64,000 nt of DNA. Origin: Mesorhizobium sp. LHD-90 (lineage in GTDB: Bacteria; Pseudomonadota; Alphaproteobacteria; Rhizobiales; Rhizobiaceae). Positions within the stretch are counted from its first letter, which is position 1, and each line of letters begins with the position of its first letter. The translations under genes and the position numbers were made by a program. The DNA is taken from contig NZ_JAVFVV010000006.1 of the NCBI RefSeq assembly GCF_030929505.1, positions 124,001-188,000 of the forward strand, in the 5' to 3' direction. This document shows positions 54,665-62,806 of this stretch, in pieces. Below the pieces are notes generated by a model that worked only from the letters and a program-made list of their open reading frames with translations, was not told where the DNA came from and did no database searches.

Positions 54665-55702
54665 CTATCCCAGCAGAATCCGCTCGACCTTCGCCCGGTC
54701 GAGGCCGCGCAGACCGATCACCACCAGCCGCGAGCGGCGGTCGTCGGCGCTCGTCCAGGCGCGGTCGTAATAGTGGTTGACGCGCGGGCCGACCGCCTGA
54801 ACCAGCAGCCGCATCGGCTTACCTTCGATCTGGATGAAACCCTTCATGCGCAGCACGTTCTCGCTTTCGGCGGCGGCCGAGATGCGGCCGGCGAGTTGAT
54901 CCGCGTCGGTCACGTTCGGCAGTTCGACGATGAAGGAATCGAAATCGTCGTGCTCGTGGTCGAGTTCGTCGTCATGGTGGGTTTTTCTGTTCTCGATATC
55001 GTCCTCGACCGCGAGGCCAAGCCCGAGCAGCACCGACGGATCGACGCGGCCCTGCGCCGTCGGAACCACCTTCACGGCGCGTGAAAGATGCTCGTCGATC
55101 AGGCTTTTGGCCTTGCCGGCCGCGTCGGCGTTCATCAGGTCGCTCTTGGAAAGAATCACCAGATCGGCGCAAGCTACCTGGTCCTCAAAAACTTCCTCGA
55201 CCGGGTCGTCATGATCGAGCGTGCTATCGGCGGCGCGCTGGGCGGCGAGTGCGTCCATGTCGGAGGCGACTTTTCCGGCGGCGAGGGCGGGACCGTCCAC
55301 CACCGCGACGACGCCGTCGACGGTGACGCGGCTCTTGACGCTAGGCCACTGGAAAGCCTGCACCAGCGGTTTTGGCAGCGCCAGCCCGGAGGTCTCGATG
55401 ATGATGTGGTCGACCTTCGGCTCCATGGCGAGAATCTTGTCCAGCGCCGGTACGAAATCGTCGGCCACGGTGCAGCACAGGCAGCCATTGGCCAGTTCGA
55501 TGATGTTTTCCTCCGGGCAGGCCTCGACGCCGCAGCCTTTTAGAATCTCGCCGTCGATGCCGACGTCGCCGAACTCGTTGACGATCAACGCGAGCCGCCG
55601 CCCGCCGGCGTTTTCGAGGATGTGGCGGATCATCGTGGTCTTGCCGGCGCCGAGGAAGCCGGTGACGACTGTGCAGGGGGTTCTGGCAAGCGAGGCGGTC
55701 AT
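54665..55702 (-). CDS. cobW: CobW-type GTPase (COG0523 metal chaperone)
   Basis: G3E-family GTPase thought to deliver cobalt for the corrin ring. 345 residues. Walker A in VVTGFLGAGKTTMIRHIL, the metal motif ELANGCLCCTV, VVDGPAL, the base-specificity LSKSDLMNA and a His/Asp-rich stretch HHDDELDHEHDDFD before the C-terminal CobW_C domain. ATG 55702 overlaps the upstream gene's stop by 4 bases. Confidence 0.95.
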   Translation of the reverse strand: MTASLARTPCTVVTGFLGAGKTTMIRHILENAGGRRLALIVNEFGDVGIDGEILKGCGVEACPEENIIELANGCLCCTVADDFVPALDKILAMEPKVDHIIIETSGLALPKPLVQAFQWPSVKSRVTVDGVVAVVDGPALAAGKVASDMDALAAQRAADSTLDHDDPVEEVFEDQVACADLVILSKSDLMNADAAGKAKSLIDEHLSRAVKVVPTAQGRVDPSVLLGLGLAVEDDIENRKTHHDDELDHEHDDFDSFIVELPNVTDADQLAGRISAAAESENVLRMKGFIQIEGKPMRLLVQAVGPRVNHYYDRAWTSADDRRSRLVVIGLRGLDRAKVERILLG

Positions 55703-56118
55703 GAAAAATCCTTGAGCAGGGAAGCGGGCGGGATGCGGGCGATAAGCCCGCGTTTCAGGCAGTCGGGGCGGCCGCGCCATGGCAGCAGGCCGTCCTGCGA
55801 CGTGGCAAACAATTTCGCGCCGGCGACGAACTCGACAGCGTTGTCGACGGTAAGGTCGCCGAAGACATAGCTCCAGCAGTTTTCGCGCAGCATGGCGGCG
55901 CTGAGGCGGCGCTTGCAGTTGCCGAGGCATTCGATCTGGCGGACGGCAATGCCCTCGCCATGAGCGATTTCGCGAACGCGGTCGCCGAGGATCTCGCCCG
56001 CGCGTGGCCGGGCGTCGGAGCCGGTTTCGTCGCGGCAGGACGAGCAGACGACCAGCGTCACGCCGGTATCGGCGGTTTGCGCGGCAGTGGTCGCCGGGGA
56101 GAAGGCGGTGTGGTCCAA
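55699..56118 (-). CDS. DUF1636 metal-binding protein
   Basis: A 139-residue protein beginning at TTG 56118 after GAGGAG. It has VVCSSCRDE and the later ECLGNCKRRLSAAM, a four-Cys pattern like thioredoxin-fold [2Fe-2S] ferredoxins, and the tail SLLKDF. DUF1636 genes are regularly found beside cobW in rhizobia. It is the first gene after the cobalamin riboswitch, so its expression should fall when B12 is abundant. Confidence 0.87.
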   Translation of the reverse strand: MDHTAFSPATTAAQTADTGVTLVVCSSCRDETGSDARPRAGEILGDRVREIAHGEGIAVRQIECLGNCKRRLSAAMLRENCWSYVFGDLTVDNAVEFVAGAKLFATSQDGLLPWRGRPDCLKRGLIARIPPASLLKDFS

Positions 56119-56162
56119 ACAAAACTCCTCGTCCGGGTCACCCGCCGGACAATGGGATTTCT

Positions 56163-56345
56163 AGGCTGACGGCAGGTCTCCTGGCTCGCGGCTCCTTCGC
56201 CTCGCGCCGCCTTCCCGGATTTTTCGTCCAGTGGCATTCGGCGCGGGCTGGCCGCCTACAGTTGCGGGGACAGCCGCGGAGTTGGGCGAAAACCCGCACC
56301 GCGTTCCCTCTTAGCCCTTCCCGTTGCGGGGAAGGGACCGTCGGC
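56163..56345 (-). promoter_or_regulatory. cobalamin riboswitch
   Basis: On the minus strand the leader contains the class features in order: GGGAAGGGCTAAGAGGGAA and GCGGTGCGGG near the 5' part, the core CCCCGCAACTGTAGGCGG (56252-56269), and the B12 box CAGGAGACCTGCC (56171-56184). It ends about 45 bases before the DUF1636 start and begins just after the ycaQ stop. Adenosylcobalamin binding should reduce expression of DUF1636-cobWNGHIJ. Confidence 0.95.
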
Positions 56346-56351
56346 CACGAT

Positions 56352-57593
56352 TTAGGCCCCGGCGGCGGAGCCTGTCAACGCGGCGGAGCGACCATGGATG
56401 TCGCACAGCGCCGGGCCGAGGTCGCCGGCGGGCGTGATTTCGATCCGCTCCAGCCCGAGCCAGCCGCGCATCAGCTCGATTTCGGCCGCCAGTTCCTCGG
56501 CCGTGTTGGCGGGGGCGCCGGGCTCGGAATAGGCGGCGAGCACGCGCAGCACGCCGGCAGGCCTGTCGGCCTTCATGTCGACGCGCCCGACAACGGTGTC
56601 GCCGAGCAGGAAGGGCAGCACGTAATAACCGAACTGCCTCTTCTCGGCCGGCGTATATATCTCGATGCGGTAGTGGAAGTCGAACAGCCGCTCGGAGCGG
56701 GCGCGTTCCCACACCAGCGGATCGAAGGGGGCGAGCAGGGCGCGCGCCTCGACCTTTCGGGGCAGCCGCGCGCCCGAATAGAGGTAAGCCTGGTTCTTCC
56801 AGCCCTCGACCGAGACCGGCAGCAGGTCGCCCGATTCGACCAGTTCCTCCAGACGGCCCTTCACGTCGCCGGGCGACAGCCGAAAGTAGTCGCGCAGGTC
56901 GCCATAAGTGGCGATGCCGAGCGCTCGGGCGGACCTGAGCAGCAGTTCACGATGCGCATCGGCAGGCGCGACGTCGGGACGCTCGAAAATTTCCTTCGGC
57001 AGCACGCGCTCGGGCAGGTCGTAGAGCCGCTGGAAGCCGCGGCGCGAGGCGGTTGTGATCCTGCCGGCCCAGAACAGCCATTCGAAGGCGTGCTTTTCGT
57101 CGCTCCAGCCCCACCAGCCGCCCTTGCCCTTGGCGCCGTCAATGTCCGAGGCGGCGATCGGGCCGCGCGCCTTGACCTCTTGGAATACCTCTTCGATGAG
57201 CGGCATCTTGTCGTCGGCCCAACGGGCAAGGCCCTTGTAGATTTCCTGGTCGTCATTGGCGTGCGCCCGCTCCATGCGCCAGCGCATCAGCGGCCAGGTT
57301 TCCAACGGCAGCAGCGAGGCCTCATGCGCCCAGTATTCGAACAGCATGCGTTTCCTGCCCGGCGCGGCGGCCTCGTCGAGCAGCGCCATCGGGTAGGGAC
57401 CGAGGCGAGAGAACAGCGGCATATAGTGAGCGCGCACCACGGCGCTCACGGAATCGATCTGCAGCAGGCCCAGCCGGTCGAGTGTTTTCGTGAGATGCCG
57501 CCGCGTGATCGGGCCTTCCGGGCGCGGCTCGGCAAGGCCTTGCGCGGCGATGGCGATGCGGCGGGCGAGGGCGGAAGAGATTTTTTCCTTCAT
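56352..57593 (-). CDS. winged-helix DNA-binding protein, YcaQ-like
   Basis: A 413-residue member of the HTH_42 family that includes E. coli YcaQ, a DNA glycosylase acting on interstrand crosslinks. Marks: RIAIAAQGLAEPRP, LGLLQIDSVSAVVRAHYMPLFSR-type opening split by a conserved Gln-x-Asp, YWAHEASLLPLETWPLMRW, and LAPFDPLVWERARSERLFDF near the C-terminus. ATG 57593 is chosen; in-frame ATGs at 57692 and between add unrelated residues. Confidence 0.85.
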   Translation of the reverse strand: MKEKISSALARRIAIAAQGLAEPRPEGPITRRHLTKTLDRLGLLQIDSVSAVVRAHYMPLFSRLGPYPMALLDEAAAPGRKRMLFEYWAHEASLLPLETWPLMRWRMERAHANDDQEIYKGLARWADDKMPLIEEVFQEVKARGPIAASDIDGAKGKGGWWGWSDEKHAFEWLFWAGRITTASRRGFQRLYDLPERVLPKEIFERPDVAPADAHRELLLRSARALGIATYGDLRDYFRLSPGDVKGRLEELVESGDLLPVSVEGWKNQAYLYSGARLPRKVEARALLAPFDPLVWERARSERLFDFHYRIEIYTPAEKRQFGYYVLPFLLGDTVVGRVDMKADRPAGVLRVLAAYSEPGAPANTAEELAAEIELMRGWLGLERIEITPAGDLGPALCDIHGRSAALTGSAAGA

Positions 57594-57867
57594 GCGGGAT
57601 TCGGCTTTTCGTTTCTGCAGAATCATATGGGCAGGCTTGTGGGGCCGCGTCCATCCGCCCAACGCACCATCCTGACAGCGTCCATGTCCCAACTACGCTG
57701 CGAAATCACCGAGGTGCGGCTTGCTTCCCCCAAGCGGCTGCGCTAACCGTCGCCGCATCGCAGCAAGGTTTTCGGGCGCTGGCCGGACGGGTCAGACTGT
57801 CGCGGTCCCAGCCTCCCGTTCCGTGCTAAGATCGGATCAGTCAGGATCGCCAACGGAAGGCCGGATC
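57594..57867. other. divergent promoter region ycaQ / nuoA
   Basis: 274 bases with no supported gene. It should hold the start of the nuo transcript; TAAGAT about 35 bases before nuoA could be a -10 box, but no convincing -35 accompanies it. Confidence 0.4.
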
Positions 57868-58233
57868 ATGGACGGGCTACTCAATTCCTATCTTCCCGTC
57901 GTCATATTTCTCGCCGTGTCGATCGCCATTCCGGTCGCGCTGGTGGCGGCGCCCTATCTTGTGGCCTACCGCAACCCCGACCCGGAAAAGCTGTCGGCCT
58001 ATGAGTGCGGCTTCAACTCCTTCGACGACGCCCGCATGAAGTTCGACATCCGCTTCTATCTGGTGTCGATCCTGTTCATCATCTTCGACCTGGAAGTGGC
58101 CTTTCTCTTCCCATGGGCGGTGTCGTTCGGCCAGATCGGCATGCTCGGTTTCTGGTCGATGATGATCTTTCTCGCCGTGCTGACCATCGGCTTCATCTAT
58201 GAGTGGAAAAAGGGCGCGCTGGAATGGGATTGA
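57868..58233 (+). CDS. nuoA: NADH-quinone oxidoreductase subunit A
   Basis: Membrane subunit of complex I. 121 residues with three membrane helices and the conserved [21 protein letters not shown] and [13 protein letters not shown] segments. ATG 57868 after GGAAGG. Overlaps nuoB by 10 bases. Confidence 0.96.
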   Translation: MDGLLNSYLPVVIFLAVSIAIPVALVAAPYLVAYRNPDPEKLSAYECGFNSFDDARMKFDIRFYLVSILFIIFDLEVAFLFPWAVSFGQIGMLGFWSMMIFLAVLTIGFIYEWKKGALEWD

Positions 58234-58805
58234 ACGACGCTTCCGCCACGCTCGTCGCGCCGCGGCCGAAGGGCATCATCGATCCGAATACCGGAAAGCC
58301 GGTCGGGTCGGACGACGTGTTCTTCGGCGAGTTGAACAACGAGTTGTCCGACAAGGGTTTTATCGTCACCTCATCCGAGGCGCTGATCACCTGGGCGCGC
58401 ACGGGCTCGCTGATGTGGATGACGTTCGGGCTGGCCTGCTGCGCCGTCGAGATGATGCACATCTCGATGCCGCGCTACGACGCCGAGCGTTTTGGCATCG
58501 CGCCGCGCGCATCGCCGCGCCAATCGGACGTGATGATCGTCGCCGGCACGCTGACAAACAAGATGGCGCCGGCGCTGCGCAAGGTCTACGACCAGATGCC
58601 GGAGCCTCGCTACGTCATCTCCATGGGCTCCTGCGCCAATGGCGGCGGCTACTATCATTATTCCTATTCGGTGGTGCGCGGCTGCGACCGCGTGGTGCCG
58701 GTCGACATCTATGTGCCCGGCTGCCCGCCGACGGCGGAAGCGCTGCTCTACGGCATTTTGCTGCTGCAGAAAAAGATCCGCCGCACCGGCACGATCGAAC
58801 GGTGA
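58224..58805 (+). CDS. nuoB: NADH-quinone oxidoreductase subunit B
   Basis: Carries iron-sulfur centre N2, the last donor to quinone. 193 residues with the ligands in [30 protein letters not shown] and [14 protein letters not shown]. Starts inside the end of nuoA. Confidence 0.97.
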   Translation: MGLNDASATLVAPRPKGIIDPNTGKPVGSDDVFFGELNNELSDKGFIVTSSEALITWARTGSLMWMTFGLACCAVEMMHISMPRYDAERFGIAPRASPRQSDVMIVAGTLTNKMAPALRKVYDQMPEPRYVISMGSCANGGGYYHYSYSVVRGCDRVVPVDIYVPGCPPTAEALLYGILLLQKKIRRTGTIER

Positions 58806-58810
58806 TCTGA

Positions 58811-59416
58811 ATGAGCGAAGCGCTTAACGATCTCTCGGCCTATCTGTCCGAGAAGCTTGGCGGGCGGCTGGACAAGGCCGTCGCCGCCTATGGCGAACTG
58901 ACGCTGTCGGTCGAGGCGGCAAACATCGTCGAGGTGCTGTCCTTCCTGAAAAATGATGTGCAGTGCCAGTTCGTGTCGTTCATCGACATCTGCGGCGCCG
59001 ACTACCCGTCGCGCGCAAAACGGTTCGACGTGGTCTATCATCTGCTGTCGCCGCGCCAGAACCTGCGCATCCGCGTCAAGGTGCAGGCCGACGAGGATAC
59101 GATGGTGCCGTCCGTCACCAGTGTCTATCCGGGCGCGGACTGGTTCGAGCGAGAGGCCTACGATCTCTACGGCATCCTGTTCTCCGATCATCCGGACCTG
59201 CGCCGCATCCTCACCGACTACGGTTTCGAGGGGCATCCGCTGCGCAAGGATTTCCCGCTGACCGGTTTCGTAGAGGTGCGCTACGACGACGAGGCCAAGC
59301 GCGTGGTCTACGAGCCGGTGGAGCTCAAGCAGGAATTCCGCAATTTCGATTTCATGTCGCCATGGGAAGGCACGGACTACGTGCTGCCGGGCGACGAAAA
59401 AGCCAAGACGAACTGA
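58811..59416 (+). CDS. nuoC: NADH-quinone oxidoreductase subunit C
   Basis: Peripheral-arm subunit. 201 residues, with [15 protein letters not shown], the family signature [11 protein letters not shown]-like [20 protein letters not shown], and [20 protein letters not shown]. Separate from nuoD, as in most alphaproteobacteria. Confidence 0.96.
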   Translation: MSEALNDLSAYLSEKLGGRLDKAVAAYGELTLSVEAANIVEVLSFLKNDVQCQFVSFIDICGADYPSRAKRFDVVYHLLSPRQNLRIRVKVQADEDTMVPSVTSVYPGADWFEREAYDLYGILFSDHPDLRRILTDYGFEGHPLRKDFPLTGFVEVRYDDEAKRVVYEPVELKQEFRNFDFMSPWEGTDYVLPGDEKAKTN

Positions 59417-59424
59417 GGCGCATT

Positions 59425-60615
59425 ATGGCCGAAACCTCGGTACGCAACTTCAACATCAATTTTGGCCCGCAGCATCCGGCGGCGCATGGCGTTTTGCGCC
59501 TCGTGCTGGAACTGGACGGGGAGGTGGTCGATCGCGTCGATCCGCATATCGGACTGCTGCATCGTGGCACCGAAAAGCTGATCGAGGCAAAGACCTATCT
59601 CCAGGCCGTGCCGTATTTCGACCGGCTCGACTATGTCGCGCCGATGAACCAGGAGCATGCCTTCGCGCTTGCCGTCGAGCGGCTGCTGGGCGTCGAGGTG
59701 CCGATCCGCGGCCAACTGATCCGCGTGCTCTATTCCGAGATCGGCCGCATCCTGTCGCATCTGCTCAACGTCACCACGCAGGCGATGGACGTCGGCGCGC
59801 TCACCCCGCCGCTGTGGGGCTTCGAGGAACGCGAAAAACTGATGGTGTTCTACGAGCGGGCCTGCGGCGCGCGCATGCACGCGGCCTATTTCCGGCCGGG
59901 TGGCGTCCATCAGGACCTGCCGCAGAAGCTGGTCGAGGACATCGGCAAGTGGATCGATCCGTTCCTCCAGACGGTCAAGAATCTCGACGACCTGCTTACC
60001 GGCAACCGCATCTTCAAGCAGCGTAACGTCGATATCGGTGTGGTGTCGCTCGACGACGCCTGGGCCTGGGGCTTTTCGGGTGTCATGGTGCGCGGCTCCG
60101 GTGCTGCCTGGGACTTGCGCAAGAGCCAACCCTACGAATGTTATCCTGAGATGGAATTCGACATTCCGATCGGCAAGAACGGCGATTGCTACGACCGTTA
60201 CCTGATCCGTATGGAGGAGATGCGGCAGTCGGCGAAGATCATGCGCCAGTGCGTGGACCGGCTGCTCGGCAAGGAAAGCAGCGGGCCGGTCTCCAACATG
60301 GACGGCAAGATCGTGCCGCCGAAGCGGCCGGCAATGAAGCGCTCGATGGAAGCGCTGATCCACCACTTCAAGCTCTATACCGAGGGCTACCACGTGCCGG
60401 CCGGCGAGGTTTATGCTGCGGTGGAAGCGCCCAAGGGCGAGTTCGGCGTGTATCTTGTTTCCGACGGCACCAACAAGCCGTACCGCTGCAAGCTGCGCGC
60501 GCCTGGCTTCGCGCATCTGCAGGCCATGGACTTCCTCTGCCGCGGCCACATGCTGGCCGACGTCTCGGCCATTCTGGGCTCGCTCGACATCGTGTTCGGA
60601 GAGGTGGATCGGTAG
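59425..60615 (+). CDS. nuoD: NADH-quinone oxidoreductase subunit D
   Basis: 49-kDa subunit forming the quinone site with NuoB. 396 residues: [51 protein letters not shown] and the C-terminal [17 protein letters not shown] 59425 is 8 bases after nuoC. The next complex I gene, nuoE, is displaced by about 2.2 kb. Confidence 0.97.
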   Translation: MAETSVRNFNINFGPQHPAAHGVLRLVLELDGEVVDRVDPHIGLLHRGTEKLIEAKTYLQAVPYFDRLDYVAPMNQEHAFALAVERLLGVEVPIRGQLIRVLYSEIGRILSHLLNVTTQAMDVGALTPPLWGFEEREKLMVFYERACGARMHAAYFRPGGVHQDLPQKLVEDIGKWIDPFLQTVKNLDDLLTGNRIFKQRNVDIGVVSLDDAWAWGFSGVMVRGSGAAWDLRKSQPYECYPEMEFDIPIGKNGDCYDRYLIRMEEMRQSAKIMRQCVDRLLGKESSGPVSNMDGKIVPPKRPAMKRSMEALIHHFKLYTEGYHVPAGEVYAAVEAPKGEFGVYLVSDGTNKPYRCKLRAPGFAHLQAMDFLCRGHMLADVSAILGSLDIVFGEVDR

Positions 60616-60634
60616 GTTCGGGAGGTGGCCGCCG

Positions 60635-61210
60635 ATGGTGGCTTTGCCGAAGACAAAATTGGCGGTTCAAGACTATCTTCGCTGGTCCCAGTCCCAACCT
60701 GATGGCCGGTTCGAACTGGTGGGCGGCCATGTCGTCATGATGTCGCCCGAAACGGTTCGCCACGTTCACGTAAAAAACGAAGCCTGGCTTGCCTTACGGA
60801 ACGCAATCAAGCGGGCCGGACTGAAGTGTGCCGCCTTCGGCGATGGGGTTGGTGTCCAAATCGACGATGAAACTGTGCGCGAGCCCGACGTTTCGGTGCA
60901 GTGCAAGGTTGCCGAGGATAACTCGCTGCTGCTCGATGAGCCTGTTGTCGTGCTGGAGGTCGTTTCGCTTTCCAGCGTTCGCAGCGACACCGGCGCAAAG
61001 GTGGCCGAATATTTTCGCGTGCCGAGCATCCTTCACTATCTGATTGTCGATCCATTCAGCCGCTCCGTCATTCATCACAGCCGCGCCGGCGACAGGCATT
61101 CGATTTCGACTCGGATCGTTACCTCGGGTGAAATCGAACTGTCTCCGCCCGGCTTTGTCGTCCCGGTGGCCGATCTTTTGGGCGGAGAGGCCTCCGACGC
61201 CGCAGGTTGA
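60635..61210 (+). CDS. Uma2 family (DUF820) putative endonuclease
   Basis: A 191-residue restriction-like nuclease-fold protein. FELVGGHVVMMSPET, REPDVSVQC and PVVVLEVVSLSSVRSDTGAK contain the PD-(D/E)XK residues, followed by YFRVPSILHYLIVDP, all typical of Uma2. The function of the family is poorly known. It begins 19 bases after nuoD with GGAGGTGG upstream, so it may be translated from the nuo transcript. Confidence 0.87.
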   Translation: MVALPKTKLAVQDYLRWSQSQPDGRFELVGGHVVMMSPETVRHVHVKNEAWLALRNAIKRAGLKCAAFGDGVGVQIDDETVREPDVSVQCKVAEDNSLLLDEPVVVLEVVSLSSVRSDTGAKVAEYFRVPSILHYLIVDPFSRSVIHHSRAGDRHSISTRIVTSGEIELSPPGFVVPVADLLGGEASDAAG

Positions 61211-61234
61211 CCCCACATTCAGCCGGATGGTTCG

Positions 61235-61345
61235 TTGAAGACACTGCAGTTTGCTGCTGCCCTTTCACTACCTGCCGCGCCGCCTTGGCGCAGGACAAGC
61301 CGACCGTCGAGTCGTTGCTCAAGCAAGTGATGGGCGTTTTCCCGT
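61235..61345 (+). pseudogene. frameshifted remnant of a small exported protein gene
   Basis: From TTG 61235 one frame reads LKTLQFAAALSLPAAP, like a signal peptide. After a one-base shift the next frame reads ALAQDKPTVESLLKQ, a plausible cleavage site and mature start. Together they look like the 5' part of a secreted protein gene broken by a frameshift and then truncated. No intact copy is visible. Confidence 0.45.
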
Positions 61346-61515
61346 CCAATGCCGGATCCGGGCATCCAGCTCGAGAACGCGATAACGACTCCGTAAGCGC
61401 TTCCCTCTAGGTTCTGCGTCCTGGCCGCACCTGGCGGGGCGCTGAAGCTTCCTTGCGTGGGCCGGGTTCGGCCAAGGCATGGGACACCGTCCGCATGCGC
61501 AGCGGAGGACGTTCG

Positions 61516-62496
61516 ATGCAGACTGCGGTCCCTGGCGCCATCGTCGTCGATGCCCGGACGGGCCGCATCGAGGGCGCGAACATCCTTGAACGGACGGCGC
61601 TTGTTGCCATGCGCGCCACGCTTGCCATCCTGATCCCCTTCGACAATTTCGGCTTCTCCTATATCGCCCGCACGCTGCGGGCCGTGCTGCCCAGCAAGAA
61701 GCGCGTCATCTTCCGGCTTGACGACGACAGTCTTATGCAGGTGCGCTATGGCGACCCGTACTGGTCGACGCTTGTCTCGCCCAACTATGGCTACGAGCCA
61801 TCGATCCAGGCGCTGCTGGCAGATTCGCGCGACGTCGCCTACGGCTTCATCGATGGCGGCGCCAATCACGGCTACTGGTCGATCCTGGTCAGCGGGCAGG
61901 CGGCGGGGTCGAAACCTTGCGTGGCGATCGAGGCCGCCTCCGATACGTTCCGCCTGCTCGACGAGAACAGCCGCTTGAACGGCAGGCGGTTCACCGCGCT
62001 CGACCGGGCGATCGGCGCCACCAGCGGCGAGCGCGTGCGCATCTACGGCGCCAAGCACGAGGCACGCTCCGCCATCGCACCGTCGGCGGATGCGGTGCCG
62101 ATTCTCGACGTCGACACGATCACGGTGGACGACGTCGCCGCCATGCCAGAATTCGCCGGAGTGGAGAAGTTCGTCGTCAAGCTCGACGTCGAAGGCGTCG
62201 AGATACCGGCATTTTCCGGCGCTTCGCGGCTGCTCGAAACCGACACTGCCTTCGTCTACGAGGAGCACGGCTCCGACCGCACGCACCAGGTGACGCGCCA
62301 CGTGCTGGAGATACTGAAGCTGCGGGTCTTCTGGATGGGCGAGGGCACTGCCAAGGAGATCGCATCGATCGACGAGTTGGATAGGATCAAGGTGTTCCGC
62401 CGCACCGGCTACGACATGGTCGCCAGCCGCAGCCCGTTCTGGATTGGGAGGTTCGAACGCTTCGTCGCAGGCAGGGCGGAGCGCGGTCCCCACTGA
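61516..62496 (+). CDS. FkbM family methyltransferase
   Basis: A SAM-dependent O-methyltransferase-like protein of 326 residues. YGFIDGGANHGYWSIL is the SAM-binding loop, VAIEAASDTFRLLDEN follows, and FVVKLDVEGVEIPAFSG is the FkbM signature. The target is unknown; relatives modify sugars or lipids. ATG 61516 has GGAGGA upstream (61495 is also possible). It lies between nuoD and nuoE on the nuo strand. Confidence 0.87.
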   Translation: MQTAVPGAIVVDARTGRIEGANILERTALVAMRATLAILIPFDNFGFSYIARTLRAVLPSKKRVIFRLDDDSLMQVRYGDPYWSTLVSPNYGYEPSIQALLADSRDVAYGFIDGGANHGYWSILVSGQAAGSKPCVAIEAASDTFRLLDENSRLNGRRFTALDRAIGATSGERVRIYGAKHEARSAIAPSADAVPILDVDTITVDDVAAMPEFAGVEKFVVKLDVEGVEIPAFSGASRLLETDTAFVYEEHGSDRTHQVTRHVLEILKLRVFWMGEGTAKEIASIDELDRIKVFRRTGYDMVASRSPFWIGRFERFVAGRAERGPH

Positions 62497-62806
62497 GCCG
62501 CCTCCCGAGATGCCAACGGACATCCCACGTCACGCCCTATTCCATGACTGGCCATGATCCAGCGCACGACTCGGGCCGGCGCAGGACAGAGGCCGATTGG
62601 CACAATACGCCGTGACTTCCCGGGCAGGCGGCTGTCCGGGCGGGCGGATGTCGCCACGGGCAAATTCCGCACATTTGCAAGCCTTGGGGCGGCATTTGCA
62701 GGCGCCATAAATCTGGGCCAGACTGTGTCAATCCGCTACTGGCCTTTTGCGGCGCGTGTGTTAGAACGCACCGCAACATAGCAGTCCAAAATAGGTACGG
62801 AGGCCT
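62497..62806. other. intergenic region upstream of nuoE
   Basis: 310 bases with no supported gene. It contains GCAAAT..ATTTGC (62664-62682), a short inverted repeat. A promoter for nuoE onward is likely here, because the nuo operon is interrupted. Confidence 0.45.
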
